Below are positions 8,240 to 22,089 of a stretch of 64,000 nucleotides of DNA, in pieces (the first letter of the stretch is position 1; every line of letters starts with the position of its first letter). The stretch lies in assembly GCA_020725555.1 (NCBI GenBank), contig DYEU01000021.1, positions 91,403-155,402 on the forward strand, in the 5' to 3' direction. Source of the stretch: Desulfatibacillum sp. GTDB taxonomy: Bacteria; Desulfobacterota; Desulfobacteria; Desulfobacterales; SpSt-501. The position numbers and the translations under genes are program-made. Under the pieces are notes generated by a model that was not told the origin of the DNA, did no database searches, and saw nothing but the letters and a program-made list of their open reading frames with translations.

Positions 8240-9190
8240 ATGCGCAGGAGAATCTCCTTGGTCGTCCTGACGAACTCCGGGGCGCCGGCGCGCCAGTTCT
8301 GCGCCTCCCGCAACGCCCTGAGGGCGATTCTCGTTGCCGCGGCCGTGCTGTTCTGCCTTTCCGCCTGGGCGGCCTGGGACTACGCGCGGCTCAAGCGCGG
8401 CGCCGTCCTTTCCGGAGAACGCGAGCGCGAGCTCATCGAGCGCCTCTCCGCCCGCGAGCGGGAAATCGAGCTCCAGCGCGCCCTGATCGGGGATTTCGCC
8501 GGGGAGATCAACCGGCTGAAAGAGCGCATCCTCGGCTTGAACGAATTCGAGAAAAAAATCCGCCTCATGGCCGATCTCGACCGCCGCCCCGACGCCGGGC
8601 AGCTCTTCGGCGTGGGCGGCGCCGTGCCCCGGGACCTCGAGCCGAGAATCGCCCTCGGCGAGGGGAAATCGAGTCTGCTGCGCGAGATGAAAACCCAGGT
8701 CGAGCAGCTCGCGGCCGCGGCCGCCGGCCAGCAGGCCGGCTTCCAGGAGGTGATCGCGCACCTCGAGCAGCAGCGCTCCGTCCTCGCCGCCACCCCCACC
8801 ATCCGGCCGGTCGACCCCTTCGCCGAGCAGTTCGTCTCCTCGCGCTTCGAGCACCGCGTCAACCCCTTCACCAACGTGCGCGAGTTCCACCGCGGCATCG
8901 ACATCTCCGCCCGCGAGGGGACCCCGATCCACGCGACCGCGGCCGGGGTGGTGACCTTCGCCGGGGTGAAGGGCCTGCTCGGCAAGACGATCGTCATCGA
9001 TCACGGCCACGGCCTGACGACGACCTACGGCCATTGCAGCCGCCTGCTCAAGCAGGCCGGGGACCGCGTCAACCGCTGGGACGTGATCGCCCTGGTCGGA
9101 AGCTCCGGGACGAGCACCGGCCCGCACGTCCACTACGAGGTCGCCCTCCACGGAGTGCCCGTCAACCCCGAGCGATACTTCCTCAATTGA
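8240..9190 (+). CDS. M23-family cell-wall endopeptidase with coiled-coil stalk
   Basis: A 316-residue LytM/MepM-like protein. A single membrane segment (about residues 30-48) is followed by a periplasmic coiled coil (about 50-195), rich in ER/LEK repeats. The C-terminal M23 metallopeptidase domain has the zinc ligands in HRGID and HVHYE and the YGHCSRLL segment. It probably cuts peptidoglycan cross-links, or, if activity is regulated, activates amidases. A promoter and a long leader precede it. It is directly upstream of secA, an arrangement I recall as common in deltaproteobacteria. Confidence 0.88.
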   Translation: MRRRISLVVLTNSGAPARQFCASRNALRAILVAAAVLFCLSAWAAWDYARLKRGAVLSGERERELIERLSAREREIELQRALIGDFAGEINRLKERILGLNEFEKKIRLMADLDRRPDAGQLFGVGGAVPRDLEPRIALGEGKSSLLREMKTQVEQLAAAAAGQQAGFQEVIAHLEQQRSVLAATPTIRPVDPFAEQFVSSRFEHRVNPFTNVREFHRGIDISAREGTPIHATAAGVVTFAGVKGLLGKTIVIDHGHGLTTTYGHCSRLLKQAGDRVNRWDVIALVGSSGTSTGPHVHYEVALHGVPVNPERYFLN

Positions 9191-9257
9191 GCCGCCGCGG
9201 CCGGCCGGCCGCCGGGCGTCCCATGCGCCGCCGGCGGGCGGGGTGTGCAAAAGCGTT

Positions 9258-9285
9258 TTGAGGCGGCCGCCCGTTCTGGTATAAT
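9258..9285 (+). promoter_or_regulatory. Extended -10 promoter for secA
   Basis: TTGAGG (9258-9263), a 16-bp spacer and a perfect TATAAT (9280-9285) preceded by TG one base upstream (TGGTATAAT). It lies about 45 bp ahead of the chosen secA start. Confidence 0.65.
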
Positions 9286-9328
9286 TCTTCCCGAATGGGC
9301 CCTGCCCCGGAAAGGATTCGCAACGCCC

Positions 9329-11854
<2,526 letters not shown>

Positions 11855-11871
11855 CCCCGCCGGGGCCTCAC

Positions 11872-11900
11872 TTTACAAAATCCGCAGCCGGTGCTTATAC
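11872..11900 (+). promoter_or_regulatory. Promoter of the clpS-clpA-aat operon
   Basis: TTTACA (11872-11877), a 17-bp spacer and TTATAC (11895-11900). The predicted transcription start falls at or within a base or two of the clpS ATG (11907), and no Shine-Dalgarno sequence is visible, so the clpS message may be leaderless. Confidence 0.5.
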
Positions 11901-11906
11901 ATTGCC

Positions 11907-12221
11907 ATGAGCGACAAGACCCCCCAGTTCGAATCCGAGGTCGAGGCCGGGCGGGAGGTCACCCTCGAGGAGCCGCCGCTCTACAAGGTCCTTCTGCACA
12001 ACGACGACTACACCACCATGGACTTCGTGGTCGAGATCCTGCGGACCGTCTTTCACAAGTCCAACGAGGAGGCGGTGCGCATCATGTTGAACGTCCATCA
12101 CCAGGGGATCGGCCTCTGCGGGCTCTACCCGCGGGAGATCGCCGAGACCAAGGTGGATCTCGTCGAGCGCCTGGCCCGCGAACGCGGGTTTCCTCTCAAA
12201 TGCAGCATGGAGAGGGAGTAG
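11907..12221 (+). CDS. clpS: ClpS adaptor (N-recognin)
   Basis: A 104-residue ClpS that delivers proteins with N-terminal Leu/Phe/Tyr/Trp to ClpAP. The recognition pocket residues are in LLHNDDYTTMDFV and in NVHHQGIGLCG (the conserved His). The flexible acidic N-terminal tail (about 25 residues) is present. Four bases separate its stop from clpA, so the pair is translationally coupled. No ribosome site precedes the ATG, and a promoter ends seven bases upstream. Confidence 0.95.
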   Translation: MSDKTPQFESEVEAGREVTLEEPPLYKVLLHNDDYTTMDFVVEILRTVFHKSNEEAVRIMLNVHHQGIGLCGLYPREIAETKVDLVERLARERGFPLKCSMERE

Positions 12222-12225
12222 GGGT

Positions 12226-14490
<2,265 letters not shown>

Positions 14491-14564
14491 GCGGGGCCTT
14501 CCGGCCGGGGAGGGCGCGTTGCGGATGCCGCCCCGCCCCCGGCCGCGCGGTTGCGCCGCGACCC

Positions 14565-15317
14565 ATGCCGATCTTCGCCCTGTCCACCCATTCGGGCTTC
14601 CCGCCCGCCGAGCTTGCGAGCCCCGAGGGGCTGCTCGCCTTCGGCGGCGACTTAAGCCCGCGGCGGCTCATCCTCGCCTACCGCCGCGGCATTTTCCCCT
14701 GGTACACCGAGGACGAACCCATCCTCTGGTGGTCGCCCGACCCGCGGCTGGTCCTTTACCCGAAGGACTTTCACCTCGCGCGGCGCTTGCGCCGCACGCT
14801 GCGCGCGGGCCGCTTCCGGCTGAGCGCCGACCTGGCCTTCGGCGAGGTGATCCGCGAGTGCGGCCGGGTGCGGTGCGAAACGGGGGAGGGCACCTGGCTC
14901 GTCCCGGAGATGGTCGCGGCCTACGTCCGCCTCCATGAGCAGGGCTTCGCCCACTCCTTCGAGGCCTGGTGCGGGGGGCGCCTGGCCGGCGGGCTCTACG
15001 GGGTCTCGCTCGGGGGGTGCTTCTTCGGGGAGTCGATGTTTACGCGCGTCCGCGACGCCTCGAAGGCCGCGCTCGCGGCGCTCGTCGGCTTTTCGCTCGC
15101 CCGCGGGATCGCGCTCATCGACTGCCAGGTGACGACCGGGCATCTCCAGCGGCTCGGGGCGCGGGAGATCCCGCGCCGGCAGTTCCTCGCGGAGCTCGAG
15201 CGGCTCCTTTTGCGGCCCACGCTCCGCGGCCGCTGGCGCTTCGAGCCGGAACGCGATCTCGCGGCCCTTGGGCTCCCGGCCGGGTGCCCGGGGGGGGCCG
15301 CCACGGAGGGTCCCTGA
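14565..15317 (+). CDS. aat: Leucyl/phenylalanyl-tRNA--protein transferase
   Basis: A 250-residue Aat that adds Leu or Phe to proteins with N-terminal Arg/Lys, making them ClpS substrates. Seen: the family segments AYRRGIFPWY, ILWWSPDPRLVLYP and GGLYGVSLGGCFFGESMF, and LIDCQVTTGHLQRLGA. It lies 74 bases after clpA on the same strand, so the operon holds the modifier (Aat), the recogniser (ClpS) and the unfoldase (ClpA) of the N-end rule. Its last base overlaps the next ATG (TGATG). Confidence 0.96.
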   Translation: MPIFALSTHSGFPPAELASPEGLLAFGGDLSPRRLILAYRRGIFPWYTEDEPILWWSPDPRLVLYPKDFHLARRLRRTLRAGRFRLSADLAFGEVIRECGRVRCETGEGTWLVPEMVAAYVRLHEQGFAHSFEAWCGGRLAGGLYGVSLGGCFFGESMFTRVRDASKAALAALVGFSLARGIALIDCQVTTGHLQRLGAREIPRRQFLAELERLLLRPTLRGRWRFEPERDLAALGLPAGCPGGAATEGP

Positions 15318-15649
15318 TGGCCGAGGCGTGCGTCTTCTGCCGCATCGCGCGCGGCGAGACCGACACCGAGATCCTCCACGCGACCGAGGACCTCGTCGTC
15401 TTCCGCGACATCCGGCCGCAGGCGCCGGTCCACCTGCTGATCGTCCCCCGCCGGCACATCCGCAGCGTCAACGACTGCTCCCCCGAGGACACGGCCGTGC
15501 TCGGACACCTCTTCCACGCGGCGGCGGAGATGGCGCGCCGGGTGGGGATCGAAAAAAGCGGCTACCGCCTCTTCGTGAACGTCGAGCGCGGCGGCGGGCA
15601 GGTGATCTTCCACCTGCACATGCACCTCCTGGGCGGCTGGAAGAGGTAA
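15317..15649 (+). CDS. HIT-family nucleotide phosphohydrolase (HinT-like)
   Basis: A 110-residue histidine-triad protein with the active-site motif HLHMHLLGG and the N-terminal CVFCRIARGE segment. The family hydrolyses purine nucleoside phosphoramidates and AMP-lysine. The start overlaps the aat stop (TGATG), implying coupled translation with the N-end-rule operon. This small, universal protein shows no special link to that pathway. Confidence 0.92.
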   Translation: MAEACVFCRIARGETDTEILHATEDLVVFRDIRPQAPVHLLIVPRRHIRSVNDCSPEDTAVLGHLFHAAAEMARRVGIEKSGYRLFVNVERGGGQVIFHLHMHLLGGWKR

Positions 15650-15661
15650 GGGAGGGCTGCC

Positions 15662-16846
15662 GTGGAGCCCCGCCTCAGCCGGCTTCCCGGCCTCCCGCCG
15701 GCCTCCCCGGCCTGCGGGCTCTACGTCCACGTCCCCTTCTGCCTCCGGAAGTGCCGCTATTGCGACTTCTATTCGCTTGCCCCCCCGCACCCCGTTTCCG
15801 ACTACCTCGAGGGCGTGAGCGCCGAGATCGCGCTTGCCGGAAAAGCCGGCCTGTCCTGCGACACGGTCTACCTCGGCGGCGGAACGCCCTCGCTCTTGCC
15901 GGCCGCGGCCGTGGCCGGGATCCTCGAGCGCTTGCATGGCGCCTTCCGCATCGATACCGGCGCCGAGGTCACCCTCGAGGCGAACCCCGGGACGGTTGCG
16001 GGCGGCCAGCTCGCCTCCTTCCGCGCGGCGGGGGTGAACCGGCTGAACCTGGGGGTGCAATCCCTGCGGGAAGAGAAGCTGCGTTTCCTCGGACGGATCC
16101 ACGGCCCGGCCGAGGCCGTGCGGGCGTTTGCGGCCGCCCGGGCCGCGGGGTTCGAGCGGGTGGGGATCGACCTGATCTACGGCCTGCCGGGGGAGAGCGC
16201 CGGGGAGTGGCTCTCCGACCTCGAGGCGGCGCTCGCCCTCGGGCCCGATCACCTCTCCTGCTATCTCCTCACGATCGCACCCGGAACCCCGCTCGGCCGC
16301 GACCTCGCCGCGGGGAGGCTGCAGGCGGTCGCGGAAGAGACCGCGGCCGAGCTCTTCCTCCTCACCGCCGCGCGCCTCGCCGCAGGCGGCTTCGTCCACT
16401 ACGAGATCTCGAACTTCGCCCGGGACCTCGGCGGGGCGGGCGGCCCCGCCGTCTCCCGCCACAACCTCAAGTACTGGACGGGGGCGCCCTACCTCGGCTT
16501 CGGCCCGGGGGCGCACTCGTTTCTCCCGCCGCGCCGCTTCTGGAACCTGCCCGATCTCGGCCGCTGGCTCGCGGCGCTCCGGTCGGGAAAGCCGCCCGCG
16601 GCGGGCGGCGAGGAGCTCGACCGCGGGCAGCGGGTTCTCGAGGCCCTCTTCCTCGGCTTGCGGACCGCCTGGGGGGTCGATCTCGCCGGGCTGCGCGAGG
16701 GGCTCGGCTGGGATCTCCTTGCCGAGCGGGCCGGGGCCGTCGCGGAGTTCGCCGGCCGGGGGCTTTTGCGGGTGGAGGGGGGCCGGCTGTTCCCCACGGC
16801 CCGGGGGATGCTCGTCGCCGAGCGCCTGGCGGTCGAGCTTAGCTGA
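15662..16846 (+). CDS. hemW: Radical-SAM heme chaperone HemW (HemN-like)
   Basis: A 394-residue radical-SAM protein. The FeS ligands are C27-x3-C31-x2-C34 (CLRKCRYC), and the SAM-binding GGGTPS and IYGLPGE segments are present. The HNLKYWTG motif and the lack of the HemN N-terminal extension favour HemW (heme trafficking) over coproporphyrinogen dehydrogenase. The start is GTG at 15662, with AGGGAGG eight bases upstream, 12 bases after the HIT gene. It ends 15 bases from the convergent selB. Confidence 0.88.
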   Translation: MEPRLSRLPGLPPASPACGLYVHVPFCLRKCRYCDFYSLAPPHPVSDYLEGVSAEIALAGKAGLSCDTVYLGGGTPSLLPAAAVAGILERLHGAFRIDTGAEVTLEANPGTVAGGQLASFRAAGVNRLNLGVQSLREEKLRFLGRIHGPAEAVRAFAAARAAGFERVGIDLIYGLPGESAGEWLSDLEAALALGPDHLSCYLLTIAPGTPLGRDLAAGRLQAVAEETAAELFLLTAARLAAGGFVHYEISNFARDLGGAGGPAVSRHNLKYWTGAPYLGFGPGAHSFLPPRRFWNLPDLGRWLAALRSGKPPAAGGEELDRGQRVLEALFLGLRTAWGVDLAGLREGLGWDLLAERAGAVAEFAGRGLLRVEGGRLFPTARGMLVAERLAVELS

Positions 16847-16861
16847 GCGGGGGGTGCGCCT

Positions 16862-18775
16862 TCAGGCGCGGCGCAGCTTGCGCACGTCGCCGACGCGCAG
16901 GGTGAAGTTTTTCCCGTCGAAGTATTCGAGAAGCGGGATCAGGAACTTCCGCGGCGCCCCGCCGGTCAGCTCCTTGAACTGGGTGGGGGTCATCTCCGGG
17001 TTTTGCGCGAAAAACGCGAGCATGCGCTCCCTCAGGGCCTCGATCGCCTCGTGGTGGAAATAGAGGTCCTCCTTGGTGCGCACGATCTTTCCCTCCTCGA
17101 TCAGGAGGTGGAGCACGTCCTTCGCCTGGCGGGGGTCGGCCTTGAGGTTCTGGACGATGTCGCGGAAGAAAGGGGGCTGGAGCCCGCTTTCGCGATAGGC
17201 GCGCAGGATCTCCTCGCGCAAACTTGCCTCATCGGAGGCGAGCGCGACCTCGTGGGTCTTCAGGCGCACCGTCTTCTCTTCCTGGAGGACGCTCCCCTCG
17301 CGGATCATCTGCTGGAGGACGAGCTGGAAGAGGCGCGGGTCGGCCGGCCGCGGAAAGCGGCTCTTCAGCTCTTCCTTGAGCATCCCGGACTTGAGGGGGT
17401 TTTCGCGGTGGTAGCGGGTGAGCGCCCCGGCCACGATGCCGACGAGTTCGCGGAAGCGCCCCTCGTGGACGTAGGTCCGTTGGTCGCGGTCGACGAGCAC
17501 GATCGCCCGCCGCGACAGAAGCGCCTGGAGGTGCCCCTCGAGCGCCTTGTCGGTGAGGGCGCTCACCAGGCGCAGCTCCGCGAAGGAGATCCCGGAAAAC
17601 CCCGCCTGGGCGATGTGCCGCTCGAGCAGTTCCTCGGCCGGGCAGTCGGCGACGGCCTTGAGGAAGGAGACGATCTCCGGCTGGAGGCGCTTGTGCTTGG
17701 GCGGGATGGGGTGCAGGATCGTCCCGCCGCCGATCGTGCGCACGGGCGAGTAGCTTCGCACCACGTAGCGATCGCCTTTGACGAGGGCGACCGGCTGGTC
17801 GAGCCGCAGCTGGGCCACGGTCGTCTCACCGGGGGCGATCTCGTCGGCCTCGAGGAGGATCAGGTTGCCCAGGATCTCGCTCGTCCCGGCGTGGAAGCGC
17901 ACGCGCGTCCGGTTTTTCAGCGGTTTCGGGGCGCCGGCGAGGTAGTGGAAGGAGACGTCCACCATGTAGCTCGGCTTGAGGGTGCCGGGGAAGGCGAGGA
18001 CGCAGCCGCGCTCGATCGCCTCCTTTTCGAGCCCCTGGAAATTGACCGCCGTCCTCTGGCCGGCCTCGGCCGCGGGGACGGGCTCGTTGTGCACCTGGAG
18101 GCCGCGCACCCGGGAGGAGAGCCCCTGGGGGTAGATCATCACCGGGTCGCCCACCTGGACGCGGCCCGAGACGAGGGTCCCGGTGATCACGGTCCCGAAG
18201 CCCTTCATGGTGAAGACGCGGTCGACGGGCAGGCGAAAGAGGCTTGAGGGCGGCCGCTCCGGCACGCGCGCAGCGAGTCGCTCGAGGGCGGCGAGCAACT
18301 CGGGGATGCCCTGCCCGGTCGCGGCCGACACGGGGATGAGCGGCGCCTCCTCGAGGAAGCCGCCGCGGACGAAGGAGTTCACGTCCTCGCGGGCGAGCTC
18401 GAGCATCTCCTCGTCCACGAGGTCGATCTTGGTGAGCGCGATCATCCCGTGGCGCACGCCGAGGAGCGTGCAGATCTCCATGTGCTCGCGCGTCTGCGGC
18501 ATCACCCCCTCGTCGGCCGCGATCACGAGCATGACGAGATCGATGCCGGTCGCCCCGGCCACCATGTGCTTGACGAACTTTTCGTGGCCGGGCACGTCGA
18601 CCACCCCGAGGCGGCGGCCGGAGGGGAGCCGGAGGTGGGCGAAGCCGAGCTCGATCGTGATGCCGCGCTCCTTTTCCTCCTTGAGCCGGTCGGTGTCGAT
18701 GCCGGTCAAGGCCTTGACAAGGCTCGTCTTGCCGTGGTCGATGTGGCCTGCGGTGCCGAGGATGATCGGTTTCAC
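16862..18775 (-). CDS. selB: Selenocysteine-specific elongation factor SelB
   Basis: A 637-residue SelB that brings Sec-tRNA to UGA codons next to SECIS hairpins. The GTPase domain has [28 protein letters not shown] and TKID. EF-Tu-like domains II and III follow, then C-terminal winged-helix repeats for SECIS binding (about residues 380-637, ending in [24 protein letters not shown]). The start is GTG at 18775, overlapping the stop of the upstream small membrane gene by four bases. No selA, selD or tRNA-Sec is in the window. The gene implies that the organism makes selenoproteins. Confidence 0.96.
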   Translation of the reverse strand: MKPIILGTAGHIDHGKTSLVKALTGIDTDRLKEEKERGITIELGFAHLRLPSGRRLGVVDVPGHEKFVKHMVAGATGIDLVMLVIAADEGVMPQTREHMEICTLLGVRHGMIALTKIDLVDEEMLELAREDVNSFVRGGFLEEAPLIPVSAATGQGIPELLAALERLAARVPERPPSSLFRLPVDRVFTMKGFGTVITGTLVSGRVQVGDPVMIYPQGLSSRVRGLQVHNEPVPAAEAGQRTAVNFQGLEKEAIERGCVLAFPGTLKPSYMVDVSFHYLAGAPKPLKNRTRVRFHAGTSEILGNLILLEADEIAPGETTVAQLRLDQPVALVKGDRYVVRSYSPVRTIGGGTILHPIPPKHKRLQPEIVSFLKAVADCPAEELLERHIAQAGFSGISFAELRLVSALTDKALEGHLQALLSRRAIVLVDRDQRTYVHEGRFRELVGIVAGALTRYHRENPLKSGMLKEELKSRFPRPADPRLFQLVLQQMIREGSVLQEEKTVRLKTHEVALASDEASLREEILRAYRESGLQPPFFRDIVQNLKADPRQAKDVLHLLIEEGKIVRTKEDLYFHHEAIEALRERMLAFFAQNPEMTPTQFKELTGGAPRKFLIPLLEYFDGKNFTLRVGDVRKLRRA

Positions 18776-18957
18776 GGGGGGCCCTGCCGGTTGGAGCGGC
18801 GCCTGACGGCCTCGAAGACGTAGGCGAGGCCGACGAGCAGCGCCGCGAGAAAAACCACCGCCTCCGGGGCGATGTGCCCGCGGAACATGCGCAGGATGAG
18901 GGCCGCGAAGGCCAATCCCAGGACGGCGCGGATCACGAAGGTGATGAGCGGGTGCAT
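18772..18957 (-). CDS. Small two-helix membrane protein upstream of selB
   Basis: A 61-residue ORF with two hydrophobic segments (about 5-23 and 30-50) and a basic C-terminus (AVRRRSNRQ). The stop overlaps the selB GTG (GTGA), a coupling arrangement that supports it being real. I do not recognise the family and cannot assign a function. Confidence 0.6.
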   Translation of the reverse strand: MHPLITFVIRAVLGLAFAALILRMFRGHIAPEAVVFLAALLVGLAYVFEAVRRRSNRQGPP

Positions 18958-19067
18958 CGGCCTCTTCTATGCAGTCCGCGCCCCTTTTTCAACCCCATTT
19001 TCCCCTTGATCCTCAGAGGGGGCTTTGTTACTTTTCAAGTTCCCGGAAGACCTTTCTTTCCGCTTGC

Positions 19068-19144
19068 GGTGGGTGTAGCTCAGTTGGCAGAGCACCGGGT
19101 TGTGGCCCCGGTTGTCGTGGGTTCAAGTCCCACCACTCACCCCA
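19068..19144 (+). tRNA. tRNA-His (GTG)
   Basis: A complete cloverleaf with a GTGGGTG/CACTCAC acceptor stem and anticodon GTG (19102-19104) in loop TTGTGGC. It has the histidine-specific extra G at position -1 opposite C73, and an encoded CCA. Confidence 0.96.
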
Positions 19145-19153
19145 GAATTTCCC

Positions 19154-19230
<77 letters not shown>

Positions 19231-19240
19231 GGTAAATCAA

Positions 19241-19271
19241 GGGGTCACAGACTCAGGTCTGTGGCCCCTTT
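19241..19271 (+). terminator. Terminator hairpin after the tRNA-His/tRNA-Arg pair
   Basis: GGGGTCACAGAC and GTCTGTGGCCCC form a 12-base stem (one G-U) with a four-base loop, followed by TTTCC. Confidence 0.65.
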
Positions 19272-19423
19272 CCGTTTCGGGCGGGGTTGCGGGATGTCGC
19301 CGGGAAATCCGGGGCGAAAAGCAAAAGGCCTGCCATCAACCCGGCGGGTGCTGATGAGCCCTTGTGCAATGTCGCTGAGCGGGTCTTTCGTCTCCCCGCC
19401 GGGCGCACTCGCGCCGGGGAGCT

Positions 19424-20158
19424 CTAGGCCGTGGCGATCATTTTCGTCCCCGCGATCAGGAGGGCAAGCGCGAGAAGCTTCTGGATGGCGGGGTTGCCCA
19501 ATCGTCTGCTTCCGTATTCCGCCCCGGCGTACCCGCCGGCAACCGCCGCTGCCGCCCAGTAGGGCAGTGTGGCGGGCAAGGCGGTCGCCGCGGTGACGAC
19601 GCCAAGCAGGCCGGCTACGGAATTGACGAGGATGAAGGCGGCGGCGATCCCCGAGATGACCCTCGCCTCCGCCCAGCGGAAGAAGAGCAGCAACGGGCTG
19701 AGAAAGATCCCGCCGCCGACACCGGTCAGCCCCGAGAGAAAGCCCAGGGCAGAGCCGGCGAGCAGCAAGAACGCCCAGTGCGGCCGCGTGCCGCGCGGGG
19801 GCGCCGAGCCGGTTGCGGTGCGGAAGGAGCGCCATGCCGCGTAGATGAGGACGGCCCCTACCAGCGGCTTGTAGACATGTCCCGGCAGGGTGAGGGTTCC
19901 CCCCAGGTAGGCGAAGGGGGAGGAGGCAAGCGCGAAGGGCCAGAAGAGGTGCCAGGAGAAGGCCCCGGCACGGCAGTACTTGACGGTGGCGATCACGGCG
20001 ACCAGGATGTTCAGGGTCAAGGCGGCAGGCTTCATCACCGCCGGTGCAACCCCCACGAAGGCCATCGCGGCGAGGTAGCCGGAGGCACCGCCATGGCCGA
20101 CCGACGAGTACAGCAGGGCCGCCATGAAAATGAGCGCGGTCAGTACGATGTCATCCAT
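19424..20158 (-). CDS. TauE/SafE-family membrane exporter
   Basis: A 244-residue polytopic protein of the sulfite/organosulfonate exporter superfamily, with seven to eight hydrophobic segments and the family pattern YSSVGHGGASGYLAAM near the start and GLTGVGGGIFLSPLL in the middle. Substrate is unknown. The ATG lies five bases past a copy of the GGGGACGTCC repeat, and no Shine-Dalgarno sequence is clear. A GC-rich hairpin without a U-tract follows the stop. Confidence 0.85.
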   Translation of the reverse strand: MDDIVLTALIFMAALLYSSVGHGGASGYLAAMAFVGVAPAVMKPAALTLNILVAVIATVKYCRAGAFSWHLFWPFALASSPFAYLGGTLTLPGHVYKPLVGAVLIYAAWRSFRTATGSAPPRGTRPHWAFLLLAGSALGFLSGLTGVGGGIFLSPLLLFFRWAEARVISGIAAAFILVNSVAGLLGVVTAATALPATLPYWAAAAVAGGYAGAEYGSRRLGNPAIQKLLALALLIAGTKMIATA

Positions 20159-20162
20159 ATGT

Positions 20163-20328
20163 AGGGGACGTCCATTTGCATATCATGATGAGGTTGCAGG
20201 CCTGTGCCGCCCAGGGGTTCCCGGTGGGGCCCAGGCCCCTGTGCGGCCTATCGACGCAGGGCCATCCAGCGGGAAAACCAGCGCTTCACCTGCGGGGTGA
20301 GCCGGCCCCGGTTCCAGGCGTCGCCCGC
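20163..20328. repeat. Duplicated 166-bp segment, copy A (repeat R1 plus 3' end of the oxidoreductase gene)
   Basis: This stretch matches 24391-24555 with about 14 differences and one single-base indel. It starts with the GGGGACGTCC repeat and, on the reverse strand, carries the last ~25 codons of the disulfide oxidoreductase (AWNRGRLTPQVKRWFSRW). The match stops abruptly at CGCCCGC, where the ISL3 remnant begins. The intact gene is at 24475-26007, so this copy is the derived fragment. Confidence 0.9.
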
Positions 20329-20330
20329 TA

Positions 20331-20630
20331 TTGGGCATCGGCAGCCGCAGGGATATCGCTGTGCCCGCACGCCTTGGAGGTCTCCTCCATCGCCAGGTCT
20401 TGCACCGCCGCTTAATCGGCTTGGGCTACCGCCAGCTCCACATAGCGCTCGGCGACCGCCGCCACCCGCGGCCGACGCTCCCCAACCAGCCGCAGCAGCG
20501 CCGCAAAGGGCATCTCGCGATACAGGCACAACACCCACGCCTCAAACAACAGCGTAAAGCCACTCCGCTTTCCCGCCCACGGCGGCTCCACCTCCCGCAC
20601 CGAACCGTCAGGCAGCTTGACTCGCGGCAT
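20331..20630 (-). pseudogene. Truncated ISL3-family transposase remnant
   Basis: About 100 codons in one reverse-strand frame match the middle of ISL3 transposases: a PPWAGKRSGFTLLFEAWVL segment, then a LAMEETSKACGH segment corresponding to the catalytic MDETS..GHDY block (first Asp changed to Glu). An in-frame TAA at about 20412 interrupts it. Both the N-terminal zinc region and the C-terminal half are missing. It ends where the duplicated segment begins. The family call is from recalled ISL3 motifs. Confidence 0.7.
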
Positions 20631-20763
20631 ACTAACCCAAAAAAAAAAATAAGTCAAGGTGGAAGCAGTGCAAACGCCGATGGCGCTTGATCTGGGTATC
20701 GTGCGCGGGGTGCTCGCCGCTTCCCCCCGGATGGCGAAACCGGCTGCCTGCACGAAAACCGAT

Positions 20764-20961
20764 GCGCATCATCAGATCGCGGGGCGAAACGGGGCAGGGC
20801 AATTTATCGGGAGCTGCGGCGGCGGGGGCTCTCCAAAGCCGCGGCTGATAAGCGGGTGTCCAACGGCCGGCGTTGGTGGCGCAACTCGGCCACGACCATT
20901 AACGGAGCCTTTCCTATTTCGCCACTTCGAAGAGCCAGGCCTTCCCTGCCTGGCCGCGTGA
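20764..20961 (+). pseudogene. C-terminal remnant of a group II intron reverse transcriptase/maturase
   Basis: The forward strand reads AIYRELRRRGLSKAAADK then RRWWRNSATTINGAFPIS, the typical C-terminus of one class of bacterial group II intron ORFs. A one-base frameshift near 20920 moves the ending HFEEPGLPCLAA and its stop into another frame. Only ~65 of the usual ~400+ residues remain. Confidence 0.7.
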
Positions 20962-21052
20962 CCTCAATCTTTCGAACAGCCCGGTGCGGACCCGCACATG
21001 CCGGGTGGTGTGGTAAGGGGGCCGTTAGATCCTCACGGCCCCCTATGCCGGG
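20962..21052 (+). other. 3' RNA-domain remnant of the group II intron
   Basis: Right after the maturase stop come CGGTGCGGACCCGCACATG and GCCGGGTGGTGTGG, followed by the hairpin GGGGGCCGT...ACGGCCCCC and CTATGCCGG. This order resembles the end of domain IV through domains V/VI in group II introns of this ORF class. The 5' part of the intron is absent. Confidence 0.55.
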
Positions 21053-21076
21053 TTGGGATTTGCCGCGGCGGCTGCT

Positions 21077-21826
21077 TCAGTTGCCGGCGGGAGTGGGCGG
21101 GTTGACCGTCACGCTTTCCGTATAGGTGCGGGTGCCGCCCTGCGGGTTGGTGACCGTGACCTCCCGGCCGATGGTGCCGACTTCGCGGGTGCGGTGGATG
21201 CCGCGCTGCAAGCTTTGCCCGTCCTGGTTCGTGACCGACTGCTGCTTGACCACCCCATTGTCCGTGCGGGTCACATGCGACTCGAAGGCGCCGCTTTTGC
21301 CGCCGCTTGTGGCATAGGTGCCGGTCACGCTGCGGCCCTGGTCGGTCTTGCGGACGGTGCTGTCGGAGGTCAGGGTCCCCCCCTCGGGGCCGGTGGTGAC
21401 GGAGTGCACCGTGCGGGAGTCGTCCGGGTTGCGGGTGATGTTCTTGTTAACCTCCACCACCTTGCCGTTTGCGCCGGTGCGGGTGCCCTCCACGGTGTAG
21501 GCGCCCGGGCCGGTTTTGGTGACGGTGCCCTGGCGGGAGCTGGTCTTGCCGTCGGCCCGGGTCGTGGTCGATGAATAGCTGCCGGTGCCGCTCTCCTTAT
21601 TCCAGGTTCTCTCGGAGAGGCGGCTTCCCTGGCCGCGCTCGTTTTGCCAGCTGGTCGCGCGCTCGGCGTGGCCCGGGCTGCGGTTCACGTTCTGCTGCCA
21701 GGTGCCGCTGGTCTGGCGGCCCTGGTAGCTGCCGGAGCGGGACTTCTGGCCGGCAAACGCATCCATGCCGACGAGGAACAGGAGCAGCAATGAAGCGGTC
21801 ATGAAGACGATAATGCGGTTGAACAT
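21077..21826 (-). CDS. Exported low-complexity repeat protein
   Basis: A 249-residue protein with a clear signal peptide (about 1-25, ending AFA) and a mature part rich in Ser, Thr, Gly and Asn. Repeating short beta-like units are visible (TRTGANGKVVEVNKN, VTRTDNGVVKQQSVTNQDG). I do not recognise a named family; similar exported proteins occur in deltaproteobacteria. An AAGGAGG site precedes the ATG. Its upstream region shares a GAAACTTTTTC motif with the anti-sigma gene, so it may belong to that ECF regulon. Confidence 0.7.
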   Translation of the reverse strand: MFNRIIVFMTASLLLLFLVGMDAFAGQKSRSGSYQGRQTSGTWQQNVNRSPGHAERATSWQNERGQGSRLSERTWNKESGTGSYSSTTTRADGKTSSRQGTVTKTGPGAYTVEGTRTGANGKVVEVNKNITRNPDDSRTVHSVTTGPEGGTLTSDSTVRKTDQGRSVTGTYATSGGKSGAFESHVTRTDNGVVKQQSVTNQDGQSLQRGIHRTREVGTIGREVTVTNPQGGTRTYTESVTVNPPTPAGN

Positions 21827-21892
21827 GGAAAGCCTCCTTCTTGGTGCGTGCCCGTGGTTTGGTTTCAGCCCGCGGCAGACTTCGCGGGTCTT

Positions 21893-21926
21893 GACGCGTT
21901 AAACCCGCTTGGGCCGAAAAAGTTTC
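21893..21926 (-). promoter_or_regulatory. Candidate ECF-sigma promoter ahead of the exported repeat protein
   Basis: The reverse strand reads CGAAACTTTTTC followed about 13 bases later by GTTTAACG. The same two elements at nearly the same spacing lie upstream of the anti-sigma gene (23391-23424). An AAC-type -35 is typical of ECF promoters; the -10 assignment is uncertain. Confidence 0.4.
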
Positions 21927-22089
21927 GCGCGATTTTTTCCCCCCCCCGGGGCGCAGAGCCACTCTCTCTCCCATCATCGTCTGGAGGCTTGCCAGCCATC
22001 CCCTGCGGCCCCTCTTCGGCAAGGGCAAGAAGGGTTTCTTTTGCAAAGATCGGGACAGGGGATGATGGGGGGGGGGAGGGAGGCCCGGT

